Notes: a model not told the origin generated them from the sequence alone. Shown: positions 26,116 to 35,496, counted from the stretch's first letter. The stretch: 64,000 nt of DNA from Paenibacillus pectinilyticus (GCF_001700435.1 NZ_LYPC01000022.1:62001-126000); one strand, 5' to 3'. Numbers and translations are program-made.

Positions 26116-26691
26116 TTGGCAAGGAGTAAAGAGTTTGAGGTCAATGAGGTTTTAGACAAAGCGATGGATCTATTTTGGAGACAAGGATATGAGAAAACCT
26201 CCATTCAGGAACTTATCACGCATATGGGTATTCACAGAAGAAGCTTATATGATACTTTTGGGGACAAACATGACTTATTTATTGATGCGCTGAATCGATA
26301 CTCAACGATGATTAATTCAGAAATAAATCATCGTATTTATCAATTACAATCTGCCAAACAAGCAATTAGGCAATTATTCGAGATGACTATCCATTCGGAT
26401 GAGAATCAACCCAAAGGCTGTTTGATGGTGAATACGGCTGTTGAGTTAGCTTTGTTGGATTCCGTTGTCGCGGCTAAAATACAGGATGGTTTCATCCATA
26501 CTGAGAAATTGTTCTATGATCTGATCGTGACGGGCCAACAAGATGGAGAAATTGCTGCTCACCATAATGCGGAAAGTCTCTCTTTATATTTTCATAATGC
26601 CTGGGTGGGCTTACGTGTAGTTGTCAAAACAACAGAGAACCGTGACAAACTGGTCAGCATAATCGACACAACGATGGATATTCTTAATTAA
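26116..26691 (+). CDS. TetR/AcrR family transcriptional regulator
   Basis: A 191-residue repressor. The N-terminal helix-turn-helix (about 8-55) reads VLDKAMDLFWRQGYEKTSIQ and MGIHRRSLYDTFGDKHDLF, and the C-terminal ligand domain contains KGCLMVNTAVELAL, typical of the subgroup next to reductases. The TTG start has AAAGGAGG nine bases upstream. It is 66 bp before an SDR gene with a matching operator, so it probably represses that gene and itself. Confidence 0.92.
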   Translation: MARSKEFEVNEVLDKAMDLFWRQGYEKTSIQELITHMGIHRRSLYDTFGDKHDLFIDALNRYSTMINSEINHRIYQLQSAKQAIRQLFEMTIHSDENQPKGCLMVNTAVELALLDSVVAAKIQDGFIHTEKLFYDLIVTGQQDGEIAAHHNAESLSLYFHNAWVGLRVVVKTTENRDKLVSIIDTTMDILN

Positions 26692-26709
26692 AATTTTTTG
26701 AACATTCTA

Positions 26710-26721
26710 GAACGATCGTTC
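26710..26721. promoter_or_regulatory. TetR operator palindrome
   Basis: GAACGATCGTTC is a perfect 12-bp palindrome between the TetR gene and the SDR gene. Eight of its bases recur in the TetR promoter at 26048-26055. Confidence 0.65.
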
Positions 26722-26757
26722 TCAATAAATGATTTACGATAAAAGGAGATATATACA

Positions 26758-27522
26758 ATGACTACAACAATTATTAAAACACTGATTGAGAAAGTCGCAT
26801 TTATCACTGGCGGGAATCGCGGTATTGGGTTAGAAACAGCTCGTGAACTTGGACATATGGGCGCTAGTGTCGTGATTGGAGCACGTGATTCAGCGAAGGG
26901 AGAAGCGGCAGCGGCAATCCTTCGTTCAGAAGGGATACAAGCAACGAGTCTTCAATTCGACGTTACACTAGCTGGAGATCGTCAAGCTTCTTATGAGTTC
27001 TTTGATAAACACTATGGTAAACTAGATATTCTGATCAATAACGCAGGTGTACAGAAAGAAATTGAACATCTCTCACCTATGAATGAAACAAGTACGGTTT
27101 CACCTGAGGTGTTGCGCGAAACATTTGATGCTAATTTCTTCAGTCTAGTTGAGTTGACACAACAATTGCTGCCTTTAATTCGAAAAGCGCCAGCTGGCCG
27201 AATCGTTAATCTATCCAGTGTACTTGGTTCACTTAATCTTCAAGCCAATCCAGATTCACCGGTATATAGCGTTAAATTGCTTGCTTATAACTCGTCAAAA
27301 GTAGCAGTAAATGCCTTTACTATTCATCTCGCACATGAGCTCCTGGATACACCAATCAAAGTAAACTCCGCACATCCAGGTTGGGTAAAGACAGAGATTG
27401 GTGGCAAATACGCTAACATGGATGTGAAGGAAAGCAGTCGGACCAGTGTGAAACTTGCAACTCTTCCAGCAGATGGGCCAACGGGCAAGTTTTATCATGT
27501 TGATGATGAACTACCTTGGTAA
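26758..27522 (+). CDS. SDR family oxidoreductase (carbonyl-reductase-like)
   Basis: A 254-residue short-chain dehydrogenase. The cofactor motif TGGNRGIG is at 18-25, NNAG near 95, the catalytic Ser is in VNLSSVLG and Tyr-x-x-x-Lys is in AYNSSK (about 178-183), followed by NSAHPGWVKTEIGG. The length and HPGWVKT place it near plant/animal carbonyl reductases that use NADPH. AAAGGAGAT lies before the ATG. Regulated by the preceding TetR through GAACGATCGTTC (inference). The substrate is probably a xenobiotic carbonyl. Confidence 0.92.
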   Translation: MTTTIIKTLIEKVAFITGGNRGIGLETARELGHMGASVVIGARDSAKGEAAAAILRSEGIQATSLQFDVTLAGDRQASYEFFDKHYGKLDILINNAGVQKEIEHLSPMNETSTVSPEVLRETFDANFFSLVELTQQLLPLIRKAPAGRIVNLSSVLGSLNLQANPDSPVYSVKLLAYNSSKVAVNAFTIHLAHELLDTPIKVNSAHPGWVKTEIGGKYANMDVKESSRTSVKLATLPADGPTGKFYHVDDELPW

Positions 27523-27570
27523 TTTTTATAAGTTAAGATGGATGTACAAACCTAATACCAGAGTTAATGA

Positions 27571-27607
27571 TGAAGCTGCCAAATAGACTGGCGGCTTCAT
27601 TGCGTTT
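27571..27607 (+). terminator. Putative terminator of the TetR-SDR operon
   Basis: GAAGCTGCCA and TGGCGGCTTC arms (one G-T pair) with a seven-base loop are followed by a weak ATTGCGTTT tail. Confidence 0.6.
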
Positions 27608-27720
27608 ACAAGGTGCATTGCCTGGTCATATGATGATCAAAGTTTTGAGATTTTTCAGAAGTGTACTATGATAAAATAGATCCTATTTTTTGAGAACTGA
27701 CGACCTAAGGAGTGGTTGAA

Positions 27721-28923
27721 TTGGCACGTGTTTTGTTTATTAATGGAGGATCAGAGGGACATATCAATCCGACGATTGGCGTTGTGCAAGAACTAGTTTC
27801 ACGTGGTGAAGAGGTCGTCTACTTTTGTATAGAAGCTTTTCGGGAACGCATGGAAGAGGCTGGTGCTACTGTACGTACATTTGACGATCAAAAATTTATT
27901 AAAGCCTTTATTTCAGGCGGAAGAAATTATGTGCTTGAAAGAGTCAACGGGCTTTTATTAACGGCGGATATCGTCATTCCAAGTGTTCTTGAACAGATCG
28001 AGGATGAGCAGTTTGATTACATCATTCATGATTCCATGTTTGGATGCGGACGATTACTAGCTCAAATTCTTAAGCTTCCTGCCATCAATTCCTGCACTTC
28101 TTTTGCGCAGACACAAGCATCTTTCGACTCGTTGTTGGAGCAATTTTACATACAAACACCTACAGAAATAGCTGAGCCTATTAACGATACATATAAGAGC
28201 CTGACGGTTAAACTGAAAGAAAAATATGATGTGGTGATCCAATCTCCTTTTGAGGTGTTTTGTAATCCTGCACCACTGACAATCGTCTATACAACGAGGG
28301 CGTTTCAACCTGATGGAGAAGCATTCGACTCAACGTATAAATTTGTAGGTCCATCTATCACTTCACGAATTGCGCATGAAAGCTCTGACTTACCTGTAGT
28401 CAAAAAGGAACAGAACATCTACATTTCATTGGGAACTGTTTTTAATACAGCTATTGATTTCTATAAGCTATGTTTTGAGGCATTGGGGAACTCGGATCAC
28501 ACAATTGTCATGTCGATAGGGAATAGAGTCCAAATAACGGACCTAGGGGAAATACCTGCTAATTTTATCGTGAAAAATTATGTTCCACAAACGGAGGTCC
28601 TGCAGAACTCGAAACTGTTTATTACACATGGTGGCATGAACAGTGTTCACGAGGGGCTCTATTACGGGGTACCGCTAATTGTAGTACCACAAAGTGCGGA
28701 TCAGCCGATCATTGCTGGGCAAGTCGCTAATCTCGGAGTAGGCATCGTCTTACAAATGCAGAGCCTGACTGCAAATCAGCTGGATGAAACCGCAGAGCAT
28801 GTGTTAAGCGATCTCTCTTTCAAGAAAGCTGTCGCCAAAATAAAGGAATCCTTACGAGAATCAGGCGGGTTTCATCAAGCTGTAAATGAGATTTTTGAAT
28901 ATAAACGATTCATTCGGGGGTAA
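27721..28923 (+). CDS. Macrolide-type (MGT/YjiC-like) glycosyltransferase
   Basis: A 400-residue GT1 enzyme of GT-B fold. The N-terminal acceptor domain starts LARVLFINGGSEGHINPTIG, with His-Ile-Asn-Pro where this family has its catalytic His. The C-terminal donor domain carries ITHGGMNSVHEGLYYGVPLI then VVPQSADQP, the UDP-sugar signature. Members glycosylate macrolides, flavonoids or lipids using UDP-glucose. The TTG at 27721 has AAGGAG eight bases upstream; a GTG at 27712 overlaps that site. The ankyrin gene follows after only four bases, so the pair is probably one operon. Confidence 0.9.
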   Translation: MARVLFINGGSEGHINPTIGVVQELVSRGEEVVYFCIEAFRERMEEAGATVRTFDDQKFIKAFISGGRNYVLERVNGLLLTADIVIPSVLEQIEDEQFDYIIHDSMFGCGRLLAQILKLPAINSCTSFAQTQASFDSLLEQFYIQTPTEIAEPINDTYKSLTVKLKEKYDVVIQSPFEVFCNPAPLTIVYTTRAFQPDGEAFDSTYKFVGPSITSRIAHESSDLPVVKKEQNIYISLGTVFNTAIDFYKLCFEALGNSDHTIVMSIGNRVQITDLGEIPANFIVKNYVPQTEVLQNSKLFITHGGMNSVHEGLYYGVPLIVVPQSADQPIIAGQVANLGVGIVLQMQSLTANQLDETAEHVLSDLSFKKAVAKIKESLRESGGFHQAVNEIFEYKRFIRG

Positions 28924-28927
28924 AAAC

Positions 28928-30205
28928 ATGAACGAGCAGCAGGTTGTTGAACAGTTTAAACAAGCAATCATGAGCCTTGATCCAGAGGCGACGCGTCGAT
29001 GCCTAAATGAGCATTCTATTCTTGTTACGCAAATTAACGAGCCATGGTTTTCTTTCGATACACCTGCAATCGTCGCGGCAGCGGCAAAAGGGAACCGTGA
29101 AGTCGTTGACGTATTGCTTGAGTACGGCGCTGATTTGCATGCAAAAAGCAGCTGGTGGGCCGGTGGATTCGGAGTACTGCATCATGATCATCATGAGCTT
29201 TCCCGATATTTGATAGAGCGAGGAGCTCCCGTTGATATTCATGCGGCTGCTGCACTGGGCATGCTGGATGCTGTGAAACAGATGGTCGAAAGGGATCCCA
29301 ACGCCGTTAATGAACGTGGGCCTGATGGACAGGTCCCGCTTCATTTTGCCACCGATCATCGAATCATGGATTATCTGCTTACTCAAGGGGCTGATATCGA
29401 CAAGCGCGATGTAGATCATGGCAGCACGCCGGCCCAATGGGCGATCGATAACGCGGATAAATGCAGGTTTCTCATAGAGCGCGGAGCGGCAACGGATATT
29501 TTTATGGCCATTTATCTCGGGGATACTGAACGGGTCCGTACGTTTATTCAGACTGATCCAGAATGCCTTCAAGCTCAAGTGGGATGTGGAAATTTCACTT
29601 CTGGCGATTCAGACGGGGGACACATTTATGTGTATAAATTAGGTGCGAATACGCGACCTTACTCACTTGCGGCGCGCCGCAAGCATCCTGAGATCGTGGA
29701 GCTGATAGCGAAGCATTGTTCGCTAGATCAGCGTCTGTTGATGGCTTGTATGCAGGCTGATTCACGTGCCGTGCATACTCTGCTAGAGCAGAATCCGAAC
29801 CTCGTACAGTCACTCACGTCCGAGGAGCTAAGTGCCATTGCGGATGCAGCATGGAACAACGAAATTCAAACTGTTCGTGTGATGCTTGAAGCAGGGTTCC
29901 CTGTGGATTCTCGCCGAACGAGCAAGGAGTTTACGGCGCTTCATAACGCAGCTATGCGGGGAAACATCGAATTGGTACGCTTACTGCTTACTCACGGGGC
30001 ATCCGTTCAACTAACACATGGGTACGGCGGGAATGCGCTGGGCTGCTGTACCTGGGGATCCGTTCATTTTCGTGATGCGGAAGGGGACTATCCGGCGGTA
30101 GCAGATCACCTTATACAAGCTGGTGCTCCTTTACCCAATCAAGTATCGGGTAGTGAAGGCGTCAAGGAAGTGCTTGTTCGTTATGGTGTTAGTAAGGAAA
30201 CATAA
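28928..30205 (+). CDS. Ankyrin repeat protein
   Basis: A 425-residue soluble protein with multiple ankyrin repeats; clear copies read PAIVAAAAKGNREVVDVLLE, DGQVPLHFATDHRIMDYLLT and TALHNAAMRGNIELVRLLLT. No signal peptide is present. Such repeats bind other proteins. The ATG at 28928 has GGGGG just upstream, within the last codons of the glycosyltransferase gene; the frame extends further up without a site. Its GC content is somewhat higher than that of its neighbour. Partner unknown. Confidence 0.9.
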   Translation: MNEQQVVEQFKQAIMSLDPEATRRCLNEHSILVTQINEPWFSFDTPAIVAAAAKGNREVVDVLLEYGADLHAKSSWWAGGFGVLHHDHHELSRYLIERGAPVDIHAAAALGMLDAVKQMVERDPNAVNERGPDGQVPLHFATDHRIMDYLLTQGADIDKRDVDHGSTPAQWAIDNADKCRFLIERGAATDIFMAIYLGDTERVRTFIQTDPECLQAQVGCGNFTSGDSDGGHIYVYKLGANTRPYSLAARRKHPEIVELIAKHCSLDQRLLMACMQADSRAVHTLLEQNPNLVQSLTSEELSAIADAAWNNEIQTVRVMLEAGFPVDSRRTSKEFTALHNAAMRGNIELVRLLLTHGASVQLTHGYGGNALGCCTWGSVHFRDAEGDYPAVADHLIQAGAPLPNQVSGSEGVKEVLVRYGVSKET

Positions 30206-30314
30206 GGCTTACGGGAGCGATGGATTTAACAACGCCCTACTTTGACTGCAACCTTTCACTACCAATCCTCGTCTGAGAGATCGAATACATCTTAGAGAGG
30301 TAGGTTGAATATCA

Positions 30315-31418
30315 ATGTTGAAAAAAGCAATCACTTCCAGCGCTTTGGCAGCCGTGCTGCTAGCTCCTGTCTTACTTGGTACTCCGGCGCAAGCCATGGA
30401 CAATATATCTGGTCAAACTGTTGTAAAATCATTCCCACTTTCCGCAAACAACGGTGAAGCAACTACGTATTTGCAAGATGGCAATATGATGGTTCCGGTT
30501 CGTGAAATCGCTCAAGGTCTCGGTTGGGATGTCACATGGGATGGGAAAACGCAAGAAATCAAATTAGTCAAAGGGAATAGTGTCATTAGACTCATACCGA
30601 ATCATACACACGGAACGATTGGTGATTATGAGCCGTTCTTGCTGACAACACCCGTCGTTTTGAAGAACGATATGTCTTTCGCACCGCTTCGGGTACTGGT
30701 TGCCAGAATGGGAGCAGAAACCTTGTGGGATTCCAAGACGAATACAGCTTCAATCGCGATTCCAGATCAATCACAAACGCATCTTTCCTACGATTTCAGC
30801 ATGGATAACGGAGGTTGGACAACTGGCGTAGCAGATCTGCCCGTTTCCTACCAAGATCAGGATTACCAGATAAACACGAAAGTGGACAAGGTTAATTTGA
30901 ACGACGGTAAGGTCATAAATGGCATGATGCTAAGCGGAATGAACCGCAGCGACGATCTGTTCATGTATATGTCCAAAAAACTGGACAGTACCGCAGGTTT
31001 GAAACCAAATACGGAATATGAAGTGAAATTACGACTTGACTTGGCCAGCAACGAAGCGGAGAGCTCCATGGGCATCGGTGGCGGTCCCGCTTCATCGGTC
31101 TACGTGAAAGCTGGCGTAGTCGACAGAGAGCCTACTGTTAAAACAGACAGTACGGATCCGAGTACGCCTTACTATCGCTTGAATCTAGACAAAGGGAACC
31201 AAGCGACCGATGGCAAAGACTTAACTCTCCTTGGAAACATCGCTAAACAAGACGCTGAGAAAAGTGGATTCCAGTTGAAAAGCTTCGAACGTACGTATAC
31301 TGTAAAAAGCAATGCTGCTGGCGAATTGTACGTCATAATCGGCACGGATTCCGGGTATGAGGGACTACAGAAGCTATATTTTACGAATATTGATTTGACG
31401 CTGGTTGCTAAGAATTAA
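30315..31418 (+). CDS. Secreted stalk-domain (copper amine oxidase N-like) protein
   Basis: A 367-residue exported protein. The signal peptide is MLKKAITSSALAAVLLAPVL with cleavage after AQA (about 27). Residues 45-155 form the copper-amine-oxidase-N-like domain (MVPVREIAQGLGWDVTWDGK, SFAPLRVLVARMGAETLWDS), a common cell-surface module in Paenibacillus. The C-terminal 200 residues form a beta-rich domain (SYDFSMDNGGWTTGVADLPV) resembling carbohydrate-binding or discoidin-like folds. No catalytic residues were seen. GAGAGGTAGG lies upstream. Followed by a strong terminator. Confidence 0.85.
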   Translation: MLKKAITSSALAAVLLAPVLLGTPAQAMDNISGQTVVKSFPLSANNGEATTYLQDGNMMVPVREIAQGLGWDVTWDGKTQEIKLVKGNSVIRLIPNHTHGTIGDYEPFLLTTPVVLKNDMSFAPLRVLVARMGAETLWDSKTNTASIAIPDQSQTHLSYDFSMDNGGWTTGVADLPVSYQDQDYQINTKVDKVNLNDGKVINGMMLSGMNRSDDLFMYMSKKLDSTAGLKPNTEYEVKLRLDLASNEAESSMGIGGGPASSVYVKAGVVDREPTVKTDSTDPSTPYYRLNLDKGNQATDGKDLTLLGNIAKQDAEKSGFQLKSFERTYTVKSNAAGELYVIIGTDSGYEGLQKLYFTNIDLTLVAKN

Positions 31419-31445
31419 TAATCACCCTTTATTAGAGTAAAAGAG

Positions 31446-31488
31446 GATCGTTCTACAGCCGTCCCGGCTGAAGAGAACGATCTTTTTG
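31446..31488 (+). terminator. Rho-independent terminator
   Basis: GATCGTTCT-a-CAGCC and GGCTG-a-AGAGAACGATC pair with a four-base loop and are followed by TTTTT. Confidence 0.92.
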
Positions 31489-31614
31489 TGTTAAGGCGAC
31501 AATATAGCTGGAACCATAGTGTGAAATTAAATATATTCAAACTTTCCATTCTTTTAAATGGCTAATTATGTTAAGTTTTAAGCGCGATCAAATGAATTAG
31601 GGGAGTTAGTCCAT

Positions 31615-33093
31615 GTGAATATGAAGCTAAATGAATGGATTATAGAAGCTGATCTTACAAGTTTGCAAACAGCGATGGAAACAGGTTCATTAACATCTGA
31701 AGAGATTATAAAAGCCTATCTTGAACGAATTCATACCTATGATGGTAGAATCAATTCAATTTTAGAAATAAATCCAGATGCTTTACAAATTGCAAGAGAA
31801 CTAGATAGTGAACGTAAGGTAAAAGGGAGTCGTGGAAAACTCCACGGGATTCCCATCTTGTTAAAAGATAATATCGATACGAAGGATAATATGCACACCA
31901 GTGCTGGTTCCATTGCTTTAGCTGCATCGTTTGCGGCAGAAGATTCATTCATAGTTTCCAAGCTGCGTGCAGCAGGTGCCGTTTTTCTAGGTAAAACGAA
32001 CATGTCTGAATGGTCTAATTTTATGTCAAGTTCGATGCCAGCGGGATATAGCTCACGTGGTGGGCAGGTTCTTAACCCATATGGTCCAGGAGAATTATTC
32101 GTGAGCGGTTCTAGTTCAGGTTCTGCAGCTGCTGTCGCTGCAAACCTGGGAGCAGCATCGATTGGAACAGAGACCGCTGGATCGATCGTTGGTCCCGCAA
32201 GCCAACATTTCGTTGTCGGAATTAAACCTACTGTTGGATTAGTTAGCCGGACTGGAATCATACCTATATCAAGTAGCCAAGATACCCCTGGGCCTATCGC
32301 CAGAACCGTAAGGGGTGCAGTTATTCTGTTAGGTGAACTAACAGGTGTGGATGAAATGGATCCTGCCACTTTAGTGAGTGATGGAAGATTATATCAGGAT
32401 TACACACCTTTTTTAGATACAAGTTTTTTAAAACATGCCAGAATTGGGATCCCACGACACTATTATCGTCATTTAGATGATGAGAGACGTGCAATCATGG
32501 AAGCTGCTATAGACACTTTGAGAAATGAGGGTGCTACCATTATTGACGCTGTTATTCTTCATGTCGAACAGCAAAACTGGAATAACGATGTTATAACCTA
32601 TGAATTCAAGAAGGGTCTAAATAGTTATTTATCACAATTAGCAGATTCAGTACCTATTCACTCATTGGAACAATTAATTGAATTTAACATTAACCAAGCC
32701 GAGACAGCTCTAAGATATGGGCAAGATACACTCATAAGATCTGAAGAAACGATTCTGACTGAAAGAACCTATCTGGAGAAGAAACAAGCCTATAGTGAAC
32801 TCCCGTTAAAACAGGGAATTGATTACGCGTTAGACAAGGATAAGTTGGATGCTTTACTACTTCCTGGTGATGTTGATGGCTTGTACATTGCTGCGCGCTT
32901 AGGTTATCCATTGATTTCTGTTCCAGCAGGCTACGCGGTGAATGGAAAGATAGACTCGGAAGGTGATTCGACGAAGGGTCCTTTTGGTGTCGTGTTCTCA
33001 GGTAAAGCCTTTAGTGAGCCTACTTTGATACAAATAGCATACAGTTTTGAACAAGCGACTCAACACCGGTTTCCTCCTAAAATGATTCCATGA
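31615..33093 (+). CDS. Amidase signature family protein
   Basis: A 492-residue cytoplasmic hydrolase with the Ser-cisSer-Lys triad: Lys in IPILLKDNIDT (about 86), GSSSGSAAAVAANLGAASIG, and the nucleophile in GTETAGSIVGPA (about 190). It resembles GatA-like and peptide amidases, but no GatB/GatC genes are near, so a role in tRNA amidation is unlikely. The family hydrolyses varied amides; the substrate is unknown. The GTG at 31615 has AGGGGAG nine bases upstream, preferred over the ATG at 31621. Downstream terminator, so monocistronic. Confidence 0.92.
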   Translation: MNMKLNEWIIEADLTSLQTAMETGSLTSEEIIKAYLERIHTYDGRINSILEINPDALQIARELDSERKVKGSRGKLHGIPILLKDNIDTKDNMHTSAGSIALAASFAAEDSFIVSKLRAAGAVFLGKTNMSEWSNFMSSSMPAGYSSRGGQVLNPYGPGELFVSGSSSGSAAAVAANLGAASIGTETAGSIVGPASQHFVVGIKPTVGLVSRTGIIPISSSQDTPGPIARTVRGAVILLGELTGVDEMDPATLVSDGRLYQDYTPFLDTSFLKHARIGIPRHYYRHLDDERRAIMEAAIDTLRNEGATIIDAVILHVEQQNWNNDVITYEFKKGLNSYLSQLADSVPIHSLEQLIEFNINQAETALRYGQDTLIRSEETILTERTYLEKKQAYSELPLKQGIDYALDKDKLDALLLPGDVDGLYIAARLGYPLISVPAGYAVNGKIDSEGDSTKGPFGVVFSGKAFSEPTLIQIAYSFEQATQHRFPPKMIP

Positions 33094-33133
33094 GATATTT
33101 CTAATAGGATTATTCGAACACCAATCGCAATAA

Positions 33134-33167
33134 GTAGCTACTCTCCCCATTCAGAGAGTAGCTTTTT
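33134..33167 (+). terminator. Terminator of the amidase gene
   Basis: AGCTACTCT and AGAGTAGCT arms with a short loop are followed by TTTTT, in the gap to the convergent AraC gene. Confidence 0.88.
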
Positions 33168-33177
33168 CCATGTTCGA

Positions 33178-34002
33178 TCAGAATCTTCGGTACTTTCCCG
33201 GAGATACGCCGTTCAATTTTTTAAAAACATTCTGAAAAGCGGTCACACTCTCATATCCAACGAGTTCTGCGATTTGCTCAATCGATAAATCAGTTGTGGT
33301 CAGATAGTGACAAGCTGCATGCAGCCGCTGTTGAATTACGAATTGTATGGGGCTTTGGCCAAATACTTCGCGAAACGTATGGCTGAGGTGAGAAGGGCTG
33401 AGATAGACATGGTCGGCAATTTGTTGGATCGTGAGCTGCTTATGATAGTAACACTCCTCAATAAAATGCTTTGCTTTGGTCACGGCGGTGTGCGTGGTTA
33501 AGCGCGATGTTTTTACTGGTGGAGAATAGCATTTACCTCGGTGTATTTCTACAATCAACATCTCAAGCAGAAGCCCAGAGGTCGTTAATGATGTAGACCA
33601 TCCAGTTCCTGCCTCGTCGCATAGCTCTTGAAACAATCGTTTAATTCTTACATAATTGGCACGCACGGAGAACACAGGCTCCTCTCCAGACGCGTACAAG
33701 CAATTGGGAGGCAAGTCATCAATTTGCAGGGAATGAAATCCAGCATAATAAAAGGAAAAATTCCGCTCTAATCGCGAACGTTCTTCATGCCAAACATTAG
33801 GGTGAAAAAGGACAATATCTCCAGCTTGTGCAAGGTAATGCTTACCGTCAATCCAATAATCGGCTTCGCCCTCCGCGATAAATAGCAGCTCCATTATGGT
33901 TTCGTGCCGGTGAAGTGGAAAATGGCAGGGTTCACCGGCTTTTCTATGAAAAGAAATTGCTCCTTCAAATATCGGCCGTCTCGAGAATAGTTGGCTCATC
34001 AT
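33178..34002 (-). CDS. AraC family regulator with cupin sensor domain
   Basis: A 274-residue regulator. The N-terminal cupin (about 20-110) has PLHRHETIMELLFIAEGEAD and LAQAGDIVLFHPNVWHEE, a fold that binds small ligands such as sugars. The C-terminal double helix-turn-helix (about 170-272) reads TIQQIADHVYLSPSHLSHTF and ends with the signature IEQIAELVGYESVTAFQNVF and GVSPGKYR. It is divergent from the PhyH-family gene at 34114, its probable target. AAAGGGG precedes two adjacent ATGs. Confidence 0.93.
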   Translation of the reverse strand: MMSQLFSRRPIFEGAISFHRKAGEPCHFPLHRHETIMELLFIAEGEADYWIDGKHYLAQAGDIVLFHPNVWHEERSRLERNFSFYYAGFHSLQIDDLPPNCLYASGEEPVFSVRANYVRIKRLFQELCDEAGTGWSTSLTTSGLLLEMLIVEIHRGKCYSPPVKTSRLTTHTAVTKAKHFIEECYYHKQLTIQQIADHVYLSPSHLSHTFREVFGQSPIQFVIQQRLHAACHYLTTTDLSIEQIAELVGYESVTAFQNVFKKLNGVSPGKYRRF

Positions 34003-34113
34003 GGTCCCCTTTGCAAGAATGAATAGGTTTAAAGCAGCTTTCAGAATCGATTGTTAGATAGCTATAGTTTACCATAAAAGTATAAATTAGAATTTCATTA
34101 GGAGGACATACTT

Positions 34114-34893
34114 GTGCATGAAATTACACGATTTAACAGGATTGAAGAGGCGATGGCAGTATTAGGTGTAACTGAACACACACTAACGGAAGAACAGAAG
34201 AAGAGTCTCGACGAGGAAGGCTTTGTTGTTTTTCCCGATTTGCTGGATGAGACCCAGCTTGAAGTAATCCGTGCAAAATACGAAGAGCTAATGACGAAGG
34301 AAGGCATGAACGCGGGCAAGGAGGTACATCAGGAGGAAGGTACGCGTCGTTTATCTGATCTCGTTAATAAAGGTGAGTGCTTCGATGGCATTTATACGCA
34401 TCCGAAACTGCTTGCTGCGGTCTATCATGTATTAATGCGCGAATTCAAACTCTCCTCCTTGAACGCTCGTGATGCGATTCCAGGCGCTGGTCTGCAAGCA
34501 CTACACGCGGATTGGGGATCACGCGAGGCATCGGAGCCGTTTCACGTGTGCAACTCGATCTGGCTCATCGACGATTTTACTAGGGAGAATGGGGCGACAC
34601 GCGTCGTACCAGGCTCGCACAAGTTATCTGGCAACCCGCAGCAACATGGCATAGACCCGCGTGAACCACACCCACAGGAGGTGTTGTTACTAGCACCAGC
34701 GGGGTCCGTTGGCATATTTAATTCGCACGTTTGGCATGGCGGAACTCTCAATCGCACGACACAAACTCGCCGAGCCCTGCATGCCTACTTCACCGCGAGG
34801 GAGCATAAACAGCAGCTTGACCAGGCCGAATATCTGCGCAAGAAGACCTTTGATCGACTAAGTTCCGCGGCTCGGTATGTATTGGATGTTTAG
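34114..34893 (+). CDS. Phytanoyl-CoA dioxygenase (PhyH) family protein
   Basis: A 259-residue Fe(II)/2-oxoglutarate-dependent oxygenase. The iron ligands are His and Asp in LQALHADWG (about 129-133) and the distal His in NSHVWHGGTLN, followed by the 2-oxoglutarate arginine in RRALHAYF. ENGATRVVPGSHKL is the usual family core. These enzymes hydroxylate diverse small molecules; the substrate is unknown. GTG start with AGGAGG eight bases upstream. Divergent from a cupin-AraC regulator, which suggests induction by the substrate (inference). Confidence 0.92.
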   Translation: MHEITRFNRIEEAMAVLGVTEHTLTEEQKKSLDEEGFVVFPDLLDETQLEVIRAKYEELMTKEGMNAGKEVHQEEGTRRLSDLVNKGECFDGIYTHPKLLAAVYHVLMREFKLSSLNARDAIPGAGLQALHADWGSREASEPFHVCNSIWLIDDFTRENGATRVVPGSHKLSGNPQQHGIDPREPHPQEVLLLAPAGSVGIFNSHVWHGGTLNRTTQTRRALHAYFTAREHKQQLDQAEYLRKKTFDRLSSAARYVLDV

Positions 34894-34911
34894 AAAAATG
34901 GAATGAAAAGG

Positions 34912-34951
34912 AAAAGCACTGTGACTCCTAAAGTCAGGGTGCTTTTTCTTT
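34912..34951 (+). terminator. Terminator of the PhyH-family gene
   Basis: AAAGCACTGTGACT and AGTCAGGGTGCTTT arms with a CCTAA loop are followed by TTCTTT. Confidence 0.85.
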
Positions 34952-35042
34952 GTCCAATCCCCAGAAATCCTGCATGGATCAAAAATTGAAACATTTTCCA
35001 ATTCATTCCGTTATATCTTATACTACATAACATTTGAATGGA

Positions 35043-35210
35043 GTGATTCATACGGAGACTTTTGGCAGAGGATGTTTATACATTATTGTTGGCATCGTCG
35101 TTGTTGCTATTCTTGCTTTCCTTACACGAAGCACGATCCATATACCTTGGTTTATTTTCATCCCACTTATCATTCTGGCTTTCTGGATGGCAAGTAAGAA
35201 GAACAAATGA
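35043..35210 (+). CDS. Small two-helix membrane protein
   Basis: A 55-codon frame encodes GRGCLYIIVGIVVVAILAFL, a short turn TRSTIHIPW, a second helix FIFIPLIILAFWM, and the tail ASKKNK. Two transmembrane segments with a basic end are typical of real small proteins. The start is unclear. GTG at 35043 lacks a site of its own; AATGGAGTG is six bases before an ACG at 35052 that sits where ATG would be expected. A longer overlapping frame from 35062 looks like a shadow. No family recognised. Confidence 0.5.
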   Translation: MIHTETFGRGCLYIIVGIVVVAILAFLTRSTIHIPWFIFIPLIILAFWMASKKNK

Positions 35211-35319
35211 AGAGGTACCACTGACGACGGAGAAGTTATTTATTTTGAAAATGACCGCTATTTCTCATCAGATCTTCATGTTCTTCCTGTATACTTAACA
35301 CATGTGAGGTGGTGAGCTC

Positions 35320-35496
35320 GTGTCAAAACAATTTTGGATGCTTCATTCTGGTGCGATATTCTTAGGTCTTAGTCTGTATTCCGTATTGATCATGGGGAAT
35401 ATGCGTTCATCTATATCCATTTTATTAGGAGAAATCGCTTCACTAGCTATCTGTAGTGGCGGCATTGCTATGTTACGATCCATCGACGATAAATGA
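35320..35496 (+). CDS. Small membrane protein
   Basis: A 58-residue frame starts at GTG 35320 with GAGGTGGTGAG upstream and encodes MSKQFWMLHSGAIFLGLSLY, then SVLIMGNMRSSISILLGEIA and SLAICSGGIAMLRSIDDK. Two hydrophobic helices are likely. It is about 110 bp after another small membrane protein frame and may share its transcript. No family recognised. Confidence 0.62.
   Translation: MSKQFWMLHSGAIFLGLSLYSVLIMGNMRSSISILLGEIASLAICSGGIAMLRSIDDK

Noticed and set aside
31615-33093. GatA subunit of tRNA amidotransferase
   Set aside because: No gatB or gatC is adjacent and the sequence diverges from GatA outside the amidase signature, so a general amidase is the safer call.
35062-35298. 78-residue ORF overlapping the small membrane protein
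   Set aside because: The other frame gives a cleaner two-helix protein with a basic tail; this one has a mixed composition and continues through the second protein's leader region.
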